Source of the DNA: Orenia marismortui DSM 5156
Lineage (GTDB): Bacteria; Bacillota; Halanaerobiia; Halobacteroidales; Halobacteroidaceae
Assembly: GCF_000379025.1 (NCBI RefSeq)
Contig: NZ_KB900622.1
Span: 202,642-240,800, forward strand
Length of the DNA stretch: 38,159 nt
Direction of reading: 5' to 3'
The position numbers and the translations under genes were made by a program. Every line of letters starts with the position of its first letter. The first letter of the stretch is position 1. The notes below the pieces were generated by a model. That model was not told the DNA's origin and searched no databases. It worked only from the letters and a program-made list of their open reading frames with translations. Positions 24,499-33,974 of this stretch are shown here, piece after piece.

Positions 24499-24603
24499 TG
24501 TATTCCTCCCAAACTAAAAAACTGTGTATTATATTCATACACCTATAGTTTATTATAACCAACCTACTATTTAAATAAACTCTTCTAAAAATCAAATAAA
24601 AAA

Positions 24604-24621
24604 AGCAAGCCTATGCTTGCT
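24604..24621 (-). terminator. Intrinsic terminator after the TIM-barrel gene
   Basis: AGCAAGC-ATAG-GCTTGCT followed by a run of T on the minus strand. It ends the yunB/TIM-barrel unit. Confidence 0.88.
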
Positions 24622-24628
24622 AAAAATA

Positions 24629-25282
24629 TCAGGTTCGATAAGTAGCCATCAAATCCTTCATTAATTGTGTTGTAGTAGGCGGTGTATATACAATAGCATT
24701 AGCACCTGCATCAATAGTAGCTTCTATTAACTTATCACTACCTCCTCCAGTTGCTATTATTGGTACATCAGGATATCTATCTCTTATATATTTTATAACT
24801 TTGATCGTATCTCTTCCAGCACAAACATTCAAAATATCAGCACCATTTCTTAATCTTTCTTCTATTTTATCAGTAGATACAACTGAAACAATAATAGGAA
24901 TTTCAATAGCCTTCCTTACTGCTAATAAGGTATTATTATCAATTGGAGCATTCAAAACTACACTTAACACTCCTTGAAATTCAGCATCCAAAGCTAGCTC
25001 TACTACTCTATCTCCTTGAGTAGTTCCTCCACCTATTCCAACCATTAATGGCATATTAGCAACAGTTGCTAAAGCATGAGAAAGAATAGGCTGGGGCGTA
25101 AAAGGATATACTGCCATTATAGCATCTGCATTGTTATTCTTGATTACTACAACATCTGTAGTAAATATAATTGACTTTATAAATCGACTCAAAATATGTA
25201 TACCAGTAGCATTTTGAATTACACTAGGTACCTCGATACATTTACTATACAATGGAGTTTTTACTTTGAATTCTTTAATCAT
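24629..25282 (-). CDS. TIM-barrel protein of unknown substrate
   Basis: A 217-residue beta/alpha-barrel. Features are VVIKNNNADAIMAVYPFTP, GIGGGTTQGDR, VLNAPIDNNTL, ADILNVCAGRDT and a C-terminal phosphate-binding loop IATGGGSDKLIEATIDAG, as in ThiG/DhnA-like enzymes. Clostridial homologues are usually called hydrolase without evidence. It follows yunB by 10 bases in the same direction, so may be transcribed with it. Confidence 0.6.
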   Translation of the reverse strand: MIKEFKVKTPLYSKCIEVPSVIQNATGIHILSRFIKSIIFTTDVVVIKNNNADAIMAVYPFTPQPILSHALATVANMPLMVGIGGGTTQGDRVVELALDAEFQGVLSVVLNAPIDNNTLLAVRKAIEIPIIVSVVSTDKIEERLRNGADILNVCAGRDTIKVIKYIRDRYPDVPIIATGGGSDKLIEATIDAGANAIVYTPPTTTQLMKDLMATYRT

Positions 25283-25292
25283 AACTTAACTC

Positions 25293-25949
25293 TCACTCCT
25301 TTTTCTTAATTATTCCATTTTTAAATAACCCTTCTTCTACTCCTACATAAACCTGAGGAACTTGACCAACAATTACTGCCTCTGTTAAAGGGATTTGTGT
25401 AGTAACATCTATATCAGCACCTGTCAAAGGAACAACTACTCTAACCTTTGTTTGAACTTCCAAATATATTTTATGTCTTGTCTGATTAATTCCTACAGAT
25501 TCAAACTCATCTATAATATTACTTTTAACTGAACCATAAGGGACAATATGAGCTCTAAATTTAGGACTAAATTTAGATAATATTTCTATACCAAAAATCT
25601 GCGAAATAGGTATACTAATCAATCGATCATCTAAATTTTCCAATGCTTGTTGAACACTTAAAGTTATATTTGAAGACAAATCATTTACAATTTGTAAATT
25701 GGGCTGCATTAAGATTATATGCCCTTGCCTATTGGTCTTAATACTAACTAATTTATTATAGGAAAAAGTATTAGTCTCATTATTAACAGCTTTATTGATA
25801 ATATTTGTTAACATTCCTGTTACATCGGTCTTACAGACATCTCTTAATATTGGCTGTAGTGTAGTTTCAATCAAAAAAACAGACAGAATCAAAATACTTA
25901 TTAATACTATTAAACCAATTTTTAGAAAACGATTGAAGAAAAAAAGCAC
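25293..25949 (-). CDS. yunB: Sporulation protein YunB
   Basis: A 218-residue protein with an N-terminal membrane anchor (residues about 6-28) and an extracytoplasmic domain. Conserved patterns are NTFSYNKLVSIKTNRQGHI, SIPISQIFGIEI and VVVPLTGADIDVTTQIPLTEAVIVGQVPQVYV (as in YunB). In B. subtilis yunB belongs to the SigE regulon and supports spore formation. GTG 25949 is chosen because AAGGGGTGG precedes it; the open frame starts 3 codons earlier. It supports the host being a spore former. Confidence 0.9.
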   Translation of the reverse strand: MLFFFNRFLKIGLIVLISILILSVFLIETTLQPILRDVCKTDVTGMLTNIINKAVNNETNTFSYNKLVSIKTNRQGHIILMQPNLQIVNDLSSNITLSVQQALENLDDRLISIPISQIFGIEILSKFSPKFRAHIVPYGSVKSNIIDEFESVGINQTRHKIYLEVQTKVRVVVPLTGADIDVTTQIPLTEAVIVGQVPQVYVGVEEGLFKNGIIKKKE

Positions 25950-26021
25950 TATAACCACCCCTTAATAGTTTATTAAATAAGAGGTGATTTTGTGCCTAAT
26001 TTCCCTGAAATAAATTTAAAA

Positions 26022-27242
26022 CTATTTTATAATTATTTCAGCAAATCTTCTTTTACCAACTTTAATAATCATTCCATTCTTTACTTCTATATCTAAATTA
26101 ATTTTATCATAACGTTTATCATCAATACTAACAGCACCTTGCTTAATCATTCGGCGGGCTTGACTATTACTTTCTACTAAGCCTGTGCTTGCAACCAATT
26201 TTACAATCCATAATTTCCCTTCTTCTAAATCTTCCTTACTAATACCTACTTGTGGAATATCGTCAGGTGTATCTCCTTTTTTAAATACATTTTCAAATTC
26301 TACTTGGGCCTTTTTAGCTGCCTCCTGATTATGATACTTGGCTACGATCTCTCTAGCTAATCTCTTCTTTAGCTTCATAGGATGTAGCTCTCCGTTAGAC
26401 AAACCTTCTTTAATTTCATTCAACTCTTCTAATGATATATCTGTTAATAATTCAAAATAACGAGTTATTAATTCATCTGGCATAGACATCGCCTTACCAT
26501 ACATCTCACTAGAACTTTCATCAATTCCTATATAATTGCCCTTACTCTTACTCATCTTATCTACACCATCTAGACCTTCTAATAATGGCATCATAATAAC
26601 TGCTTGTGGTTTTTGACCATATTCTTTTTGTAAATTACGTCCAGCTAGTAGATTAAACCTTTGATCTGTTCCACCTAACTCTACATCAGCTTCAATAGCT
26701 ACCGAATCATAACCTTGTAGAATTGGATAAAAGAATTCATGAATACTAATTGGTTGATTATTATTATAACGTTTAGAAAAATCTTCTCTCTCTAACATTC
26801 TTGCTACTGTATAATTAGAAGATAATTGGATTGCATCAGTAAAATCCATTTCTCCAAACCATTGACTATTAAATACCACTTTAGTCTTTTTAGGATCTAA
26901 TATCTTAAAAATCTGTTCCTCATATGTCTTAGCATTCTCTTTTACTTCTTTTTCTGTTAGTTGGGTTCTAGCCTTTGATTTACCTGTTGGATCACCTATT
27001 CTCCCAGTAAAATCACCAATTAACAAATATATTTCATGTCCTAAATCTTGAAATTGTTTTAATTTCTGTAACACTACAGTATGTCCTAAATGAATATCTG
27101 GAGCTGTGGGATCTAATCCTAACTTTATTTTTAACGCTTTATTCTCTTTAGCTGATTTCTCTAATTTCTCTTTTAACTCTTCTTCACCAATTATTTCATC
27201 AATTCCTCTTTTGATTATCTTCATTTGTTCTGAAATTTCCAT
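26022..27242 (-). CDS. tyrS: Tyrosyl-tRNA synthetase
   Basis: A 406-residue class I enzyme: HLGH at 51-54 within [26 protein letters not shown] around residue 235, and a C-terminal S4 domain ([18 protein letters not shown]). It charges tRNA-Tyr; a tRNA-Tyr gene is also in the window. It starts at ATG with AGGGGGAAGG. The leader is about 140 bases with its own promoter and an early hairpin terminator, but no T-box signature. Confidence 0.96.
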   Translation of the reverse strand: MEISEQMKIIKRGIDEIIGEEELKEKLEKSAKENKALKIKLGLDPTAPDIHLGHTVVLQKLKQFQDLGHEIYLLIGDFTGRIGDPTGKSKARTQLTEKEVKENAKTYEEQIFKILDPKKTKVVFNSQWFGEMDFTDAIQLSSNYTVARMLEREDFSKRYNNNQPISIHEFFYPILQGYDSVAIEADVELGGTDQRFNLLAGRNLQKEYGQKPQAVIMMPLLEGLDGVDKMSKSKGNYIGIDESSSEMYGKAMSMPDELITRYFELLTDISLEELNEIKEGLSNGELHPMKLKKRLAREIVAKYHNQEAAKKAQVEFENVFKKGDTPDDIPQVGISKEDLEEGKLWIVKLVASTGLVESNSQARRMIKQGAVSIDDKRYDKINLDIEVKNGMIIKVGKRRFAEIIIK

Positions 27243-27331
27243 ATTCCTTCCCCCTATAACTTATCTATATATTAAAACTTAATATTCTTTAGTAATATTA
27301 TATTTATCAAGTATGTAAATTTAATTTCATT

Positions 27332-27364
27332 AAAAAACTCTTTCCTAGTTTTATAGAAAGAGTT
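27332..27364 (-). terminator. Intrinsic terminator inside the tyrS leader
   Basis: AACTCTTTC-TATAAAACTAG-GAAAGAGTT then TTTTT on the minus strand. It is downstream of the tyrS promoter (27392-27420) and 90 bases ahead of the tyrS start, so it can only be an attenuator for tyrS. Confidence 0.7.
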
Positions 27365-27391
27365 CTGATTTATTGAACACATCTTCTTAAT

Positions 27392-27420
27392 ATTATATCA
27401 TAAGACAAATATAATATCAA
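27392..27420 (-). promoter_or_regulatory. SigA promoter of tyrS
   Basis: TTGATA (27420-27415), 17-base spacer and TATAAT (27397-27392) on the minus strand; predicted start near 27385. Confidence 0.75.
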
Positions 27421-27497
27421 TCGATGTAAAAATAATCCATTAATTCCGTATGATAACTATTAAGTAAGGGGATTTACTATATATATATCATATTTTA

Positions 27498-27506
27498 TGT
27501 TATAAT
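27498..27506 (+). promoter_or_regulatory. Extended -10 promoter of the PBP gene
   Basis: TGTTATAAT, i.e. TGn plus consensus TATAAT, 75 bases before the TTG start of the penicillin-binding protein; no clear -35 in the surrounding AT repeat, which is usual for extended -10 promoters. Confidence 0.5.
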
Positions 27507-27580
27507 ATTTAGAGAAAGATATATTAATGTTTATATAACATACTATATATATTTGCCAATTAAAAAAAGGGGGGGGAAAG

Positions 27581-29959
27581 TTGTCTACTAAGAAACAAAA
27601 AATTAAACAATTATCTATAATATTAGTTATATTAGCTATGGCTATAGTAATGGGAGCAGGAATTGGAGGAATTACTTGGATTATCAAAAAAAGCCCTGAC
27701 ATATCCAACTATGGTCAATGGAAGACTAGTGAAAGTACCGTAATTTATGCTTCTAACGGAAAAGTTTTAACCAAATTATATAAAGAAAATAGAAGCTATG
27801 TTCCAATTTCTAAAATCCCTAAAGATCTTCAACATGCTATAGTAGCAATAGAAGATGAAAGATTTTATGAACATTTTGGTCTTGATATTAAGGGAATACT
27901 AAGGGCTATCTGGGTAGACTTGAAACATATGGCTAAGGTTGAAGGAGCAAGTACTATCACTCAGCAACTTGCTAGAAATGCACTATTATCTCTTGAGCAG
28001 ACCTTCAGTCGTAAATTTCAAGAGATGTATATAGCTTTACAATTTGAGCGAATGTATACTAAAGATGAAATATTAGAATTTTATCTTAATGAGATATCTT
28101 TGGGAGATATCTATCATAATGCTTATGGAGTACAAAGTGCAGCTAAATATTATTTTAATAAAGATGTTTGGGAACTTACTTTAGCTGAATCAGCTTTAAT
28201 TGCTGGCCTACCTAAAGGTCCTAATGCTTATTCTCCATACAGAAATTTAGAAAAGTCAAGAAATAGAAGAAACATAGTTTTGAAAAAAATGTTAGAACAT
28301 GGCTATATCGCAAAGGAAGAATATGAACAAGCCATTAAGGAAAAGATACATTTAGAAAAAGCTAAAGAAAATAATGCTGAAATTGCACCTTATTTTGTTA
28401 GCTATATCAGAAAAAAATTAATTGATAAATTCGGATCAGAACTAGTTTATACTGGTGGCCTAAAAGTTTATACTACTTTAGATTTAGATATACAGAATAA
28501 AGCTAAAGAAACAACTGATGAAGCATTAGAAAAATATATTCCTACTACAACCCGAAAATCTGGCCAGAGCAAACTACAACCTCAGTTAGGAATAATTACA
28601 ATTGATCCTAATACTGGATATATTAAAGCTATGATTGGTGGTCGGGGTGATGATAAATTTAACCGTACTACTCAGGCATATCGTCAACCTGGTTCATCAT
28701 TTAAACCTTTTGTATATGCTACAGCTATAGAACAAGGAGCTGGTACAGGTACAATTGTTGATGACACACTAAAGGAATATAAAACCAGTTTAGATGACAA
28801 AGAAGGAGCAAGTTGGATTCCAAAAAACTATAATAATAAATATTTAGGACCAACTACCTTAAGAATTGGATTAGCTAAATCTATTAATGTTATGGCAGTT
28901 AAATTACTTGATAGAGTAGGAATAGATAACACTATCAGACTAGCAAAAAAAATGGGGATTAAAAACTTAGTTCCTGAAGATAGAAATTTATCCTTAGCTT
29001 TAGGTGGACTAACTAAAGGGGTAACTCCTCTAGAAATGGCAACCTCATATGGAGTTTTGGCTACTGGAGGAATTAAAACTGATCCTATTGCTATTACTAA
29101 AGTTGAAGATAATAACGGCAATGTTATTTGGTCTAATGAAACATCACGAAACATAGTTTTAAAAGAATCAGTAGCTTATTTAGTAACTGATATGCTAAGA
29201 TCAGCTGTATCAAGAGGACCACTGGTTTGGGGAACTGGATGGCGCGCTTATCTTAATAGACCTATGGCAGGTAAAACAGGTACTACATCCAATTACTCTG
29301 ATGCTTGGTTTGTAGGATATACTCCTGATTTAGTAACTACTGTTTGGATTGGAGAAGATTCGCCAACTAGAATGGAATACCCTAAAAAAGATAAACAAGG
29401 AAACATCATTAAAGATAAAAATGGAAAAACGCAAACAGAGATCGTTTCAAGTGGTGAAGCAGCTCGATTATGGGGAGATTATATGAGAAAGGTAGTTCAA
29501 AACCGTCCTGTTAAAGATTTTAAAAGACCGGACAATATCATTGCAAAAGAAATTTGTATTGAAGATGGCCAACTTCCTAATCAATATTGTCCTCCACAAT
29601 CACGCCGAGAAGAATTATATATTGAAGGTACAGAACCAACTAAAATAGGAAAATTACACAAAGAAACTGCTCAAGTAAAAATTGATAAATCTACTGGATT
29701 AATAGCTACAGACTACTGTCCTAGTGATCAAATAGTAACTAAAACTTATCAAGTAGATACAGGAATAATTGTTGATAAAAATGGAGTTCCAATCAAAAAA
29801 CTAGCTCCTGAAACAAAGCTACCATTGAAAGATGAAAATGGAAACTATATTTATGAGCAAATCCCTTCTAAAGAATGTGATGTGCATGGTCCACAAGACG
29901 CTGGAGAAGAAATTAAAGATAAAATATTTGACTTCTTTAATATATTAAGAGGAAGATAA
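27581..29959 (+). CDS. Class A penicillin-binding protein (PBP1A family)
   Basis: A 792-residue bifunctional peptidoglycan synthase. There is a membrane anchor at about residues 11-35, a glycosyltransferase domain with EDERFYEHFG (catalytic Glu91) and GASTITQQLARN, and a transpeptidase domain with SSFK at 372-375, a SIN motif and GKTGTTSNYSDAW. The C-terminal extension is Cys-containing and lacks PASTA repeats. It starts at TTG behind a purine-rich G tract. It is divergent from tyrS and has its own terminator. Confidence 0.95.
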   Translation: MSTKKQKIKQLSIILVILAMAIVMGAGIGGITWIIKKSPDISNYGQWKTSESTVIYASNGKVLTKLYKENRSYVPISKIPKDLQHAIVAIEDERFYEHFGLDIKGILRAIWVDLKHMAKVEGASTITQQLARNALLSLEQTFSRKFQEMYIALQFERMYTKDEILEFYLNEISLGDIYHNAYGVQSAAKYYFNKDVWELTLAESALIAGLPKGPNAYSPYRNLEKSRNRRNIVLKKMLEHGYIAKEEYEQAIKEKIHLEKAKENNAEIAPYFVSYIRKKLIDKFGSELVYTGGLKVYTTLDLDIQNKAKETTDEALEKYIPTTTRKSGQSKLQPQLGIITIDPNTGYIKAMIGGRGDDKFNRTTQAYRQPGSSFKPFVYATAIEQGAGTGTIVDDTLKEYKTSLDDKEGASWIPKNYNNKYLGPTTLRIGLAKSINVMAVKLLDRVGIDNTIRLAKKMGIKNLVPEDRNLSLALGGLTKGVTPLEMATSYGVLATGGIKTDPIAITKVEDNNGNVIWSNETSRNIVLKESVAYLVTDMLRSAVSRGPLVWGTGWRAYLNRPMAGKTGTTSNYSDAWFVGYTPDLVTTVWIGEDSPTRMEYPKKDKQGNIIKDKNGKTQTEIVSSGEAARLWGDYMRKVVQNRPVKDFKRPDNIIAKEICIEDGQLPNQYCPPQSRREELYIEGTEPTKIGKLHKETAQVKIDKSTGLIATDYCPSDQIVTKTYQVDTGIIVDKNGVPIKKLAPETKLPLKDENGNYIYEQIPSKECDVHGPQDAGEEIKDKIFDFFNILRGR

Positions 29960-29965
29960 ACAAAT

Positions 29966-30006
29966 AAAAAAGTCAGAGGTAGAAAATTTCTACCTCTGAC
30001 TTTTTT
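29966..30006. terminator. Bidirectional terminator between the PBP gene and mutS2
   Basis: AAAAAAGTCAGAGGTAGAAA and its exact complement, so an A tract on one side and a T tract on the other; it serves both convergent genes. The mutS2 stop codon overlaps it. Confidence 0.92.
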
Positions 30007-32374
30007 AATTAAAATTAACAAATGTTACTCCTATTCCACCTTCTTTAGGCCTTCCTAACCTATACTCCCTCACACTTGGATAATTATCAAGAAGATCATG
30101 GACTACCTCTCGTAATACACCTGTTCCTTTTCCATGAACAATTTCTATTTGGTTTAAATTAGATAGTAATACATCATCTAAGTACTTCTCTAGCTTACTT
30201 TTAGCCTCAACTGCTCTTAACCCTATTAGATTTATTTTTGGAGATATATTTTTAGTTTTATTAGATTTAATATGGCTTATATTTACTTTAGGATAAGTTT
30301 TATCATCTTTATCTTTTCCTTTAATTTTTTCTAAATCACGCAAATCAATATTAACCTTCATAATTCCAGCTTGAACAACCGCTTCTTTTTTGTTTGGGAA
30401 TAAATCTATAACCTCACCTTTTTTATTATAGCTAATGATTTTTACTTTATCTCCAATCTTCAAATCAGGAACTTCTCTATTAGCTCTAGCATCTTCTATT
30501 AGTTTGCTTTCTTCATTTTTAATACCTTTTCTCTCTTGGCGCAAACCACTTCTTGCTTCTTCAATCTCTCTATCCGAAGCTTTTTTCTTCTCCTTTAAGT
30601 CTTCAATTATCTGATCTGCCTTCTTTTGAGCTCTTTTGATTATTTTATTAGCCTCTCGATAAGCCTCTTTTAACTCTTGTTCTTTTCTCTCTTCAAAAGT
30701 CTTTAGCTTAGCCTCATAATCTTTCTTTAGCTTCTTTACCTCTTGATTAATAGATTCTGTTTCTAACTTTTTAGTATTATACTTTTTTCTTTCCTGTTCA
30801 ATTTCTTTAATAACTTTATCAAATTCTACATCATCTCTTGCCAATAACTCATTTGCCCTGTCAATAATCTCTTTTCTTAATCCTAACTTACTAGCTATTT
30901 GAAAGGCATTACTACTACCTGGTAGCCCCATCTGTAAATTATAAGTTGGCTGTAAGGTTTCTACATCAAATTCAACTGAAGAGTTCTCTATTCCCTCATT
31001 AGTATAAGCATAAGTTTTAAGCTCACTATAGTGTGTTGTAGCTATTGTTTTAGCTCCTTTTTCATATAAATAATCTAATAATGACATTGCCAAAGCAGCC
31101 CCTTCTGCTGGGTCTGTCCCTGCTCCTAACTCATCTAATAATACTAAAGATTCTTCATTAACCTCTTCAATAATTTTAATAATCTGATTCATATGAGAAG
31201 AGAAAGTGCTTAAGCTCTGTTCAATACTCTGCTCATCTCCAATATCACTATATATCTTTTGATAAACTCCTACTTTAGAACCCGATAATGCAGGTATATG
31301 CAGGCCTGACTGAGCCATTAAAGTTAATAATCCAACAGTCTTTAAAGTAACTGTCTTCCCCCCAGTATTCGGACCCGTAATAACCAAAGTATTGAATTTA
31401 TCGCCAATATAAATATTGGTTGGTACTACATCACCAGTTAATAAAGGGTGTCGAGCTTTAATCAGATTAATATATCCATCTTGATTAAGTAATGGCTCAG
31501 AAGCATTGATTTCTATACTGTACTTAGCTTTAGCAAATATGAAATCTAATATAGCCAAAACCTGTACAGTATTCTTAATATCATATAAAAATTCTTTCAC
31601 CTGCATAGATAATTCTTTCAAAATTCGATAAACCTCTTCTTCTTCTTGAGCAGCTAATTGGCGTAATTTATTATTTAACTTAACTACAGCCATTGGCTCA
31701 ATGAATAAGGTCTGTCCACTTGAAGATTGATCATGAACGATTCCTGGAAATTGATGTTGATACTCTGATTTAATTGGAACGACATATCTATCATCTCTAA
31801 TTGTAATTACAGATTCTTGCATATATTTTTGATAACGACTAGAATTAATAATAGAATTGAGTTTATCTTTAATTCCATCACTCGTATTTCTAATGCTTCT
31901 TCTAATATCTCTCAACTTAGAACTAGCACTATCTTTAACTTCTCCTCTATTATCGATAGCTTTTTTAATACTTCTTTCTAATTCTTTGAAATAACTAATG
32001 CCTTTGGATATTTTAATAATCCTATAATATTCGTTATCTTCATCTAATAAATTGTTAAAATAATTTTTTAACCTATGGCCAGTAACCAAAGTATTTAGAA
32101 TATTCAATAGTTCATCACCATATATAACAATATCTTTTTCTACTTTACTTAGTGAAGACCTTATATCATAGATTCCTCCTAAAGGTATTCTTTCTTCTCT
32201 TATGATAATCTTTTTAGCTTGGCTTACCTCTTCTTGTCTATCCTGTATATAAGCTATTTCAGTCTTAGGCTCTAAAGTATCAATAAATTTCATTGTTAAT
32301 TTAGATGTAATATGCTCTTTTAGTTGATCTTTTATTTTATTGAATTCAAGAACATTCAATGCATGCTTATCCAT
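30005..32374 (-). CDS. mutS2: MutS2 family protein
   Basis: A 789-residue protein. It has the MutS core and lever domains, Walker A TGPNTGGKT (residues 333-341), Walker B LVLLDELGAGTDPAEG, a long coiled coil (about 520-630), a KOW-like segment and a C-terminal Smr domain. MutS2 acts on collided ribosomes and in suppressing recombination. The Smr HGKGTG motif is present, but the LDLR motif preceding it is replaced by INLI, so the nuclease site looks altered. ATG with AAAGGTGAT. Confidence 0.94.
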   Translation of the reverse strand: MDKHALNVLEFNKIKDQLKEHITSKLTMKFIDTLEPKTEIAYIQDRQEEVSQAKKIIIREERIPLGGIYDIRSSLSKVEKDIVIYGDELLNILNTLVTGHRLKNYFNNLLDEDNEYYRIIKISKGISYFKELERSIKKAIDNRGEVKDSASSKLRDIRRSIRNTSDGIKDKLNSIINSSRYQKYMQESVITIRDDRYVVPIKSEYQHQFPGIVHDQSSSGQTLFIEPMAVVKLNNKLRQLAAQEEEEVYRILKELSMQVKEFLYDIKNTVQVLAILDFIFAKAKYSIEINASEPLLNQDGYINLIKARHPLLTGDVVPTNIYIGDKFNTLVITGPNTGGKTVTLKTVGLLTLMAQSGLHIPALSGSKVGVYQKIYSDIGDEQSIEQSLSTFSSHMNQIIKIIEEVNEESLVLLDELGAGTDPAEGAALAMSLLDYLYEKGAKTIATTHYSELKTYAYTNEGIENSSVEFDVETLQPTYNLQMGLPGSSNAFQIASKLGLRKEIIDRANELLARDDVEFDKVIKEIEQERKKYNTKKLETESINQEVKKLKKDYEAKLKTFEERKEQELKEAYREANKIIKRAQKKADQIIEDLKEKKKASDREIEEARSGLRQERKGIKNEESKLIEDARANREVPDLKIGDKVKIISYNKKGEVIDLFPNKKEAVVQAGIMKVNIDLRDLEKIKGKDKDDKTYPKVNISHIKSNKTKNISPKINLIGLRAVEAKSKLEKYLDDVLLSNLNQIEIVHGKGTGVLREVVHDLLDNYPSVREYRLGRPKEGGIGVTFVNFN

Positions 32375-32410
32375 TAATTATATCACCTTTCTCTTTATAT
32401 AAAGATTAAT

Positions 32411-32914
32411 TTATCTATTTATTATTAATTTTTCTAAAATTTCTTTCTCTATTAATTGATTATATTCTCCTCTTCTATATCTATTAATCAAATCTTTTTT
32501 GTCATCCTCATTAGCTAATCTTATTTCTTCTTTTATTTTTTTAGGGAATTCAATAAACTCTCCAATTGATTTATTGTTTGAATTAACTCTTAGAATTGTA
32601 GGGATTTTAGCAGTTCCTGTATATTCTTTCATTAAATCTTCATAACTTTTTCGCGGATATATATATATAGTAATATTATTATTTATTTCTTCTATCTGTT
32701 GTAAAAAAGGTATCACTATTCTACAATCAGGACAATATATTTCTGAAAAAACTATCAGATCTATCTTGGTTTCTACTTCTAATACTTTTCTTTTGGCCGA
32801 ATTAGATAATTCAATATCTTCACATAGACGTAATTGATCCTCTTTATATTCATTACTTGAAGAATTTAAAAAATCCTTAAAACTAATTGCATCATCTAAA
32901 CTCAACATTTTCAT
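32411..32914 (-). CDS. Thioredoxin-family protein
   Basis: A 167-residue cytoplasmic thioredoxin-fold protein with active site CPDC (Cys61, Cys64) in VFSEIYCPDCRIVIPFLQ and cis-Pro segment GTAKIPTILRV. Homologues with an N-terminal helical extension are often called bacillithiol-type or thioredoxin-like; the substrate is unknown. It is the gene before mutS2 in the run from zapA. Confidence 0.78.
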   Translation of the reverse strand: MKMLSLDDAISFKDFLNSSSNEYKEDQLRLCEDIELSNSAKRKVLEVETKIDLIVFSEIYCPDCRIVIPFLQQIEEINNNITIYIYPRKSYEDLMKEYTGTAKIPTILRVNSNNKSIGEFIEFPKKIKEEIRLANEDDKKDLINRYRRGEYNQLIEKEILEKLIINR

Positions 32915-32934
32915 TCCTCCATATATTATATAAT

Positions 32935-32972
32935 CAAAGACCTCTAATCTATATTATAGACTAAAGGTCTTT
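32935..32972 (-). terminator. Long hairpin after the NIF3-family gene
   Basis: AAAGACCTTTAGTCTATA pairs with TATAGATTAGAGGTCTTT with two wobble positions; a weak U tract follows. It probably terminates the NIF3-family transcript. Confidence 0.55.
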
Positions 32973-32977
32973 AAAAT

Positions 32978-33928
32978 CTATCTCTTAACTCTAATTAAGC
33001 CTGAACAGGGAATAACTTCAACTCCATTTTCAACTAATTTATCAGCAAAAAGATTCATTCCAATAGAGTCGCTAGCTATATGCCCTGCAATTATAACATT
33101 AATATGGTTCTTTTCTGCTTTCTTTCTATGCTCTTCTCCTATATGCATACAAACTAAAGTTCCAACTCCTGATTGAGCTAATTTGCTGAACGCTTCTTTA
33201 GAACCACCAGTTCCTCCAGTCATATCTACAACAACTTTGCCAGCCCTTCTATCTTTAGAACCAACCACAATATTAGGTCCTGCTTTTAATTTACTTGCTT
33301 CTTGATATTCAGGAATCTCTTTCAATAATTCTATTACCTCACCCACAGTATCTATATCTGCCTTATTAATCTTCTTCTGTAAGAAGTCTACTACTAAATT
33401 ATCAGCAGGGGTATGCACACACATCAATGGTATATCAAAAATCCTTGCTGTATCACAGGCTTTATTATGATTAATCGGCATAATACCTCGCTCTACTTCA
33501 GAGATTCTCTTAGATAATATCCCTTCAGCTACATTAATAGGAACTCCTAAACTATGTAAGATATCCTCTTGCATATGCATTACTTCATGCAATGCTGCTA
33601 ATGCTTTACCCTCAGGGTGATGAGCAATTATAGCATCAATTTGGGTTCCTTTCTCAATTAATCTATCTGCAACTAAGACTTCACTAGTATCAATATCAAT
33701 TCCCATTAGAACCCTTTTAATCTCTTTCTTTTCATTACCATATAATATTCTAGTATCAGAATAAGGGTTCTTAAGTTCAGCTAAATCAAAATACTTTTTT
33801 TCATTATTAGCCATATCCTCATACTTCTTTTTAGACTTTTTTAACATCTTTTCCACTTCTTCTTTAGCTCTTGGATCAACTGATATTCCTGCTTCTACAG
33901 CTAATTGATAAACTCCTTCTAGCTTCAT
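32978..33928 (-). CDS. NIF3/DUF34 family metal-binding protein
   Basis: A 316-residue protein of the NIF3-like (DUF34) family: residues 78-100 contain AIIAHHPEGKAL with the metal-ligand His pair and later GGSKEAF and CMHIGEEHR ... GHIASDSIG. It is longer at its N-terminus than classic YqfO by a charged helix. Members bind divalent metals and are sometimes called GTP cyclohydrolase I type 2, a function not generally proven. The start is ATG 33928 with AGGAGGAG; an ATG 6 bases earlier abuts the ribosome binding site. Confidence 0.82.
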   Translation of the reverse strand: MKLEGVYQLAVEAGISVDPRAKEEVEKMLKKSKKKYEDMANNEKKYFDLAELKNPYSDTRILYGNEKKEIKRVLMGIDIDTSEVLVADRLIEKGTQIDAIIAHHPEGKALAALHEVMHMQEDILHSLGVPINVAEGILSKRISEVERGIMPINHNKACDTARIFDIPLMCVHTPADNLVVDFLQKKINKADIDTVGEVIELLKEIPEYQEASKLKAGPNIVVGSKDRRAGKVVVDMTGGTGGSKEAFSKLAQSGVGTLVCMHIGEEHRKKAEKNHINVIIAGHIASDSIGMNLFADKLVENGVEVIPCSGLIRVKR

Positions 33929-33974
33929 TGACATCTCCTCCTACAACAACTATTAAATTTTATATTTAGTTTTA

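Noticed and set aside
27460-27708. Minus-strand open frame over the PBP promoter
   Set aside because: Antisense to the PBP start and promoter, hydrophobic low-complexity product, no ribosome site.
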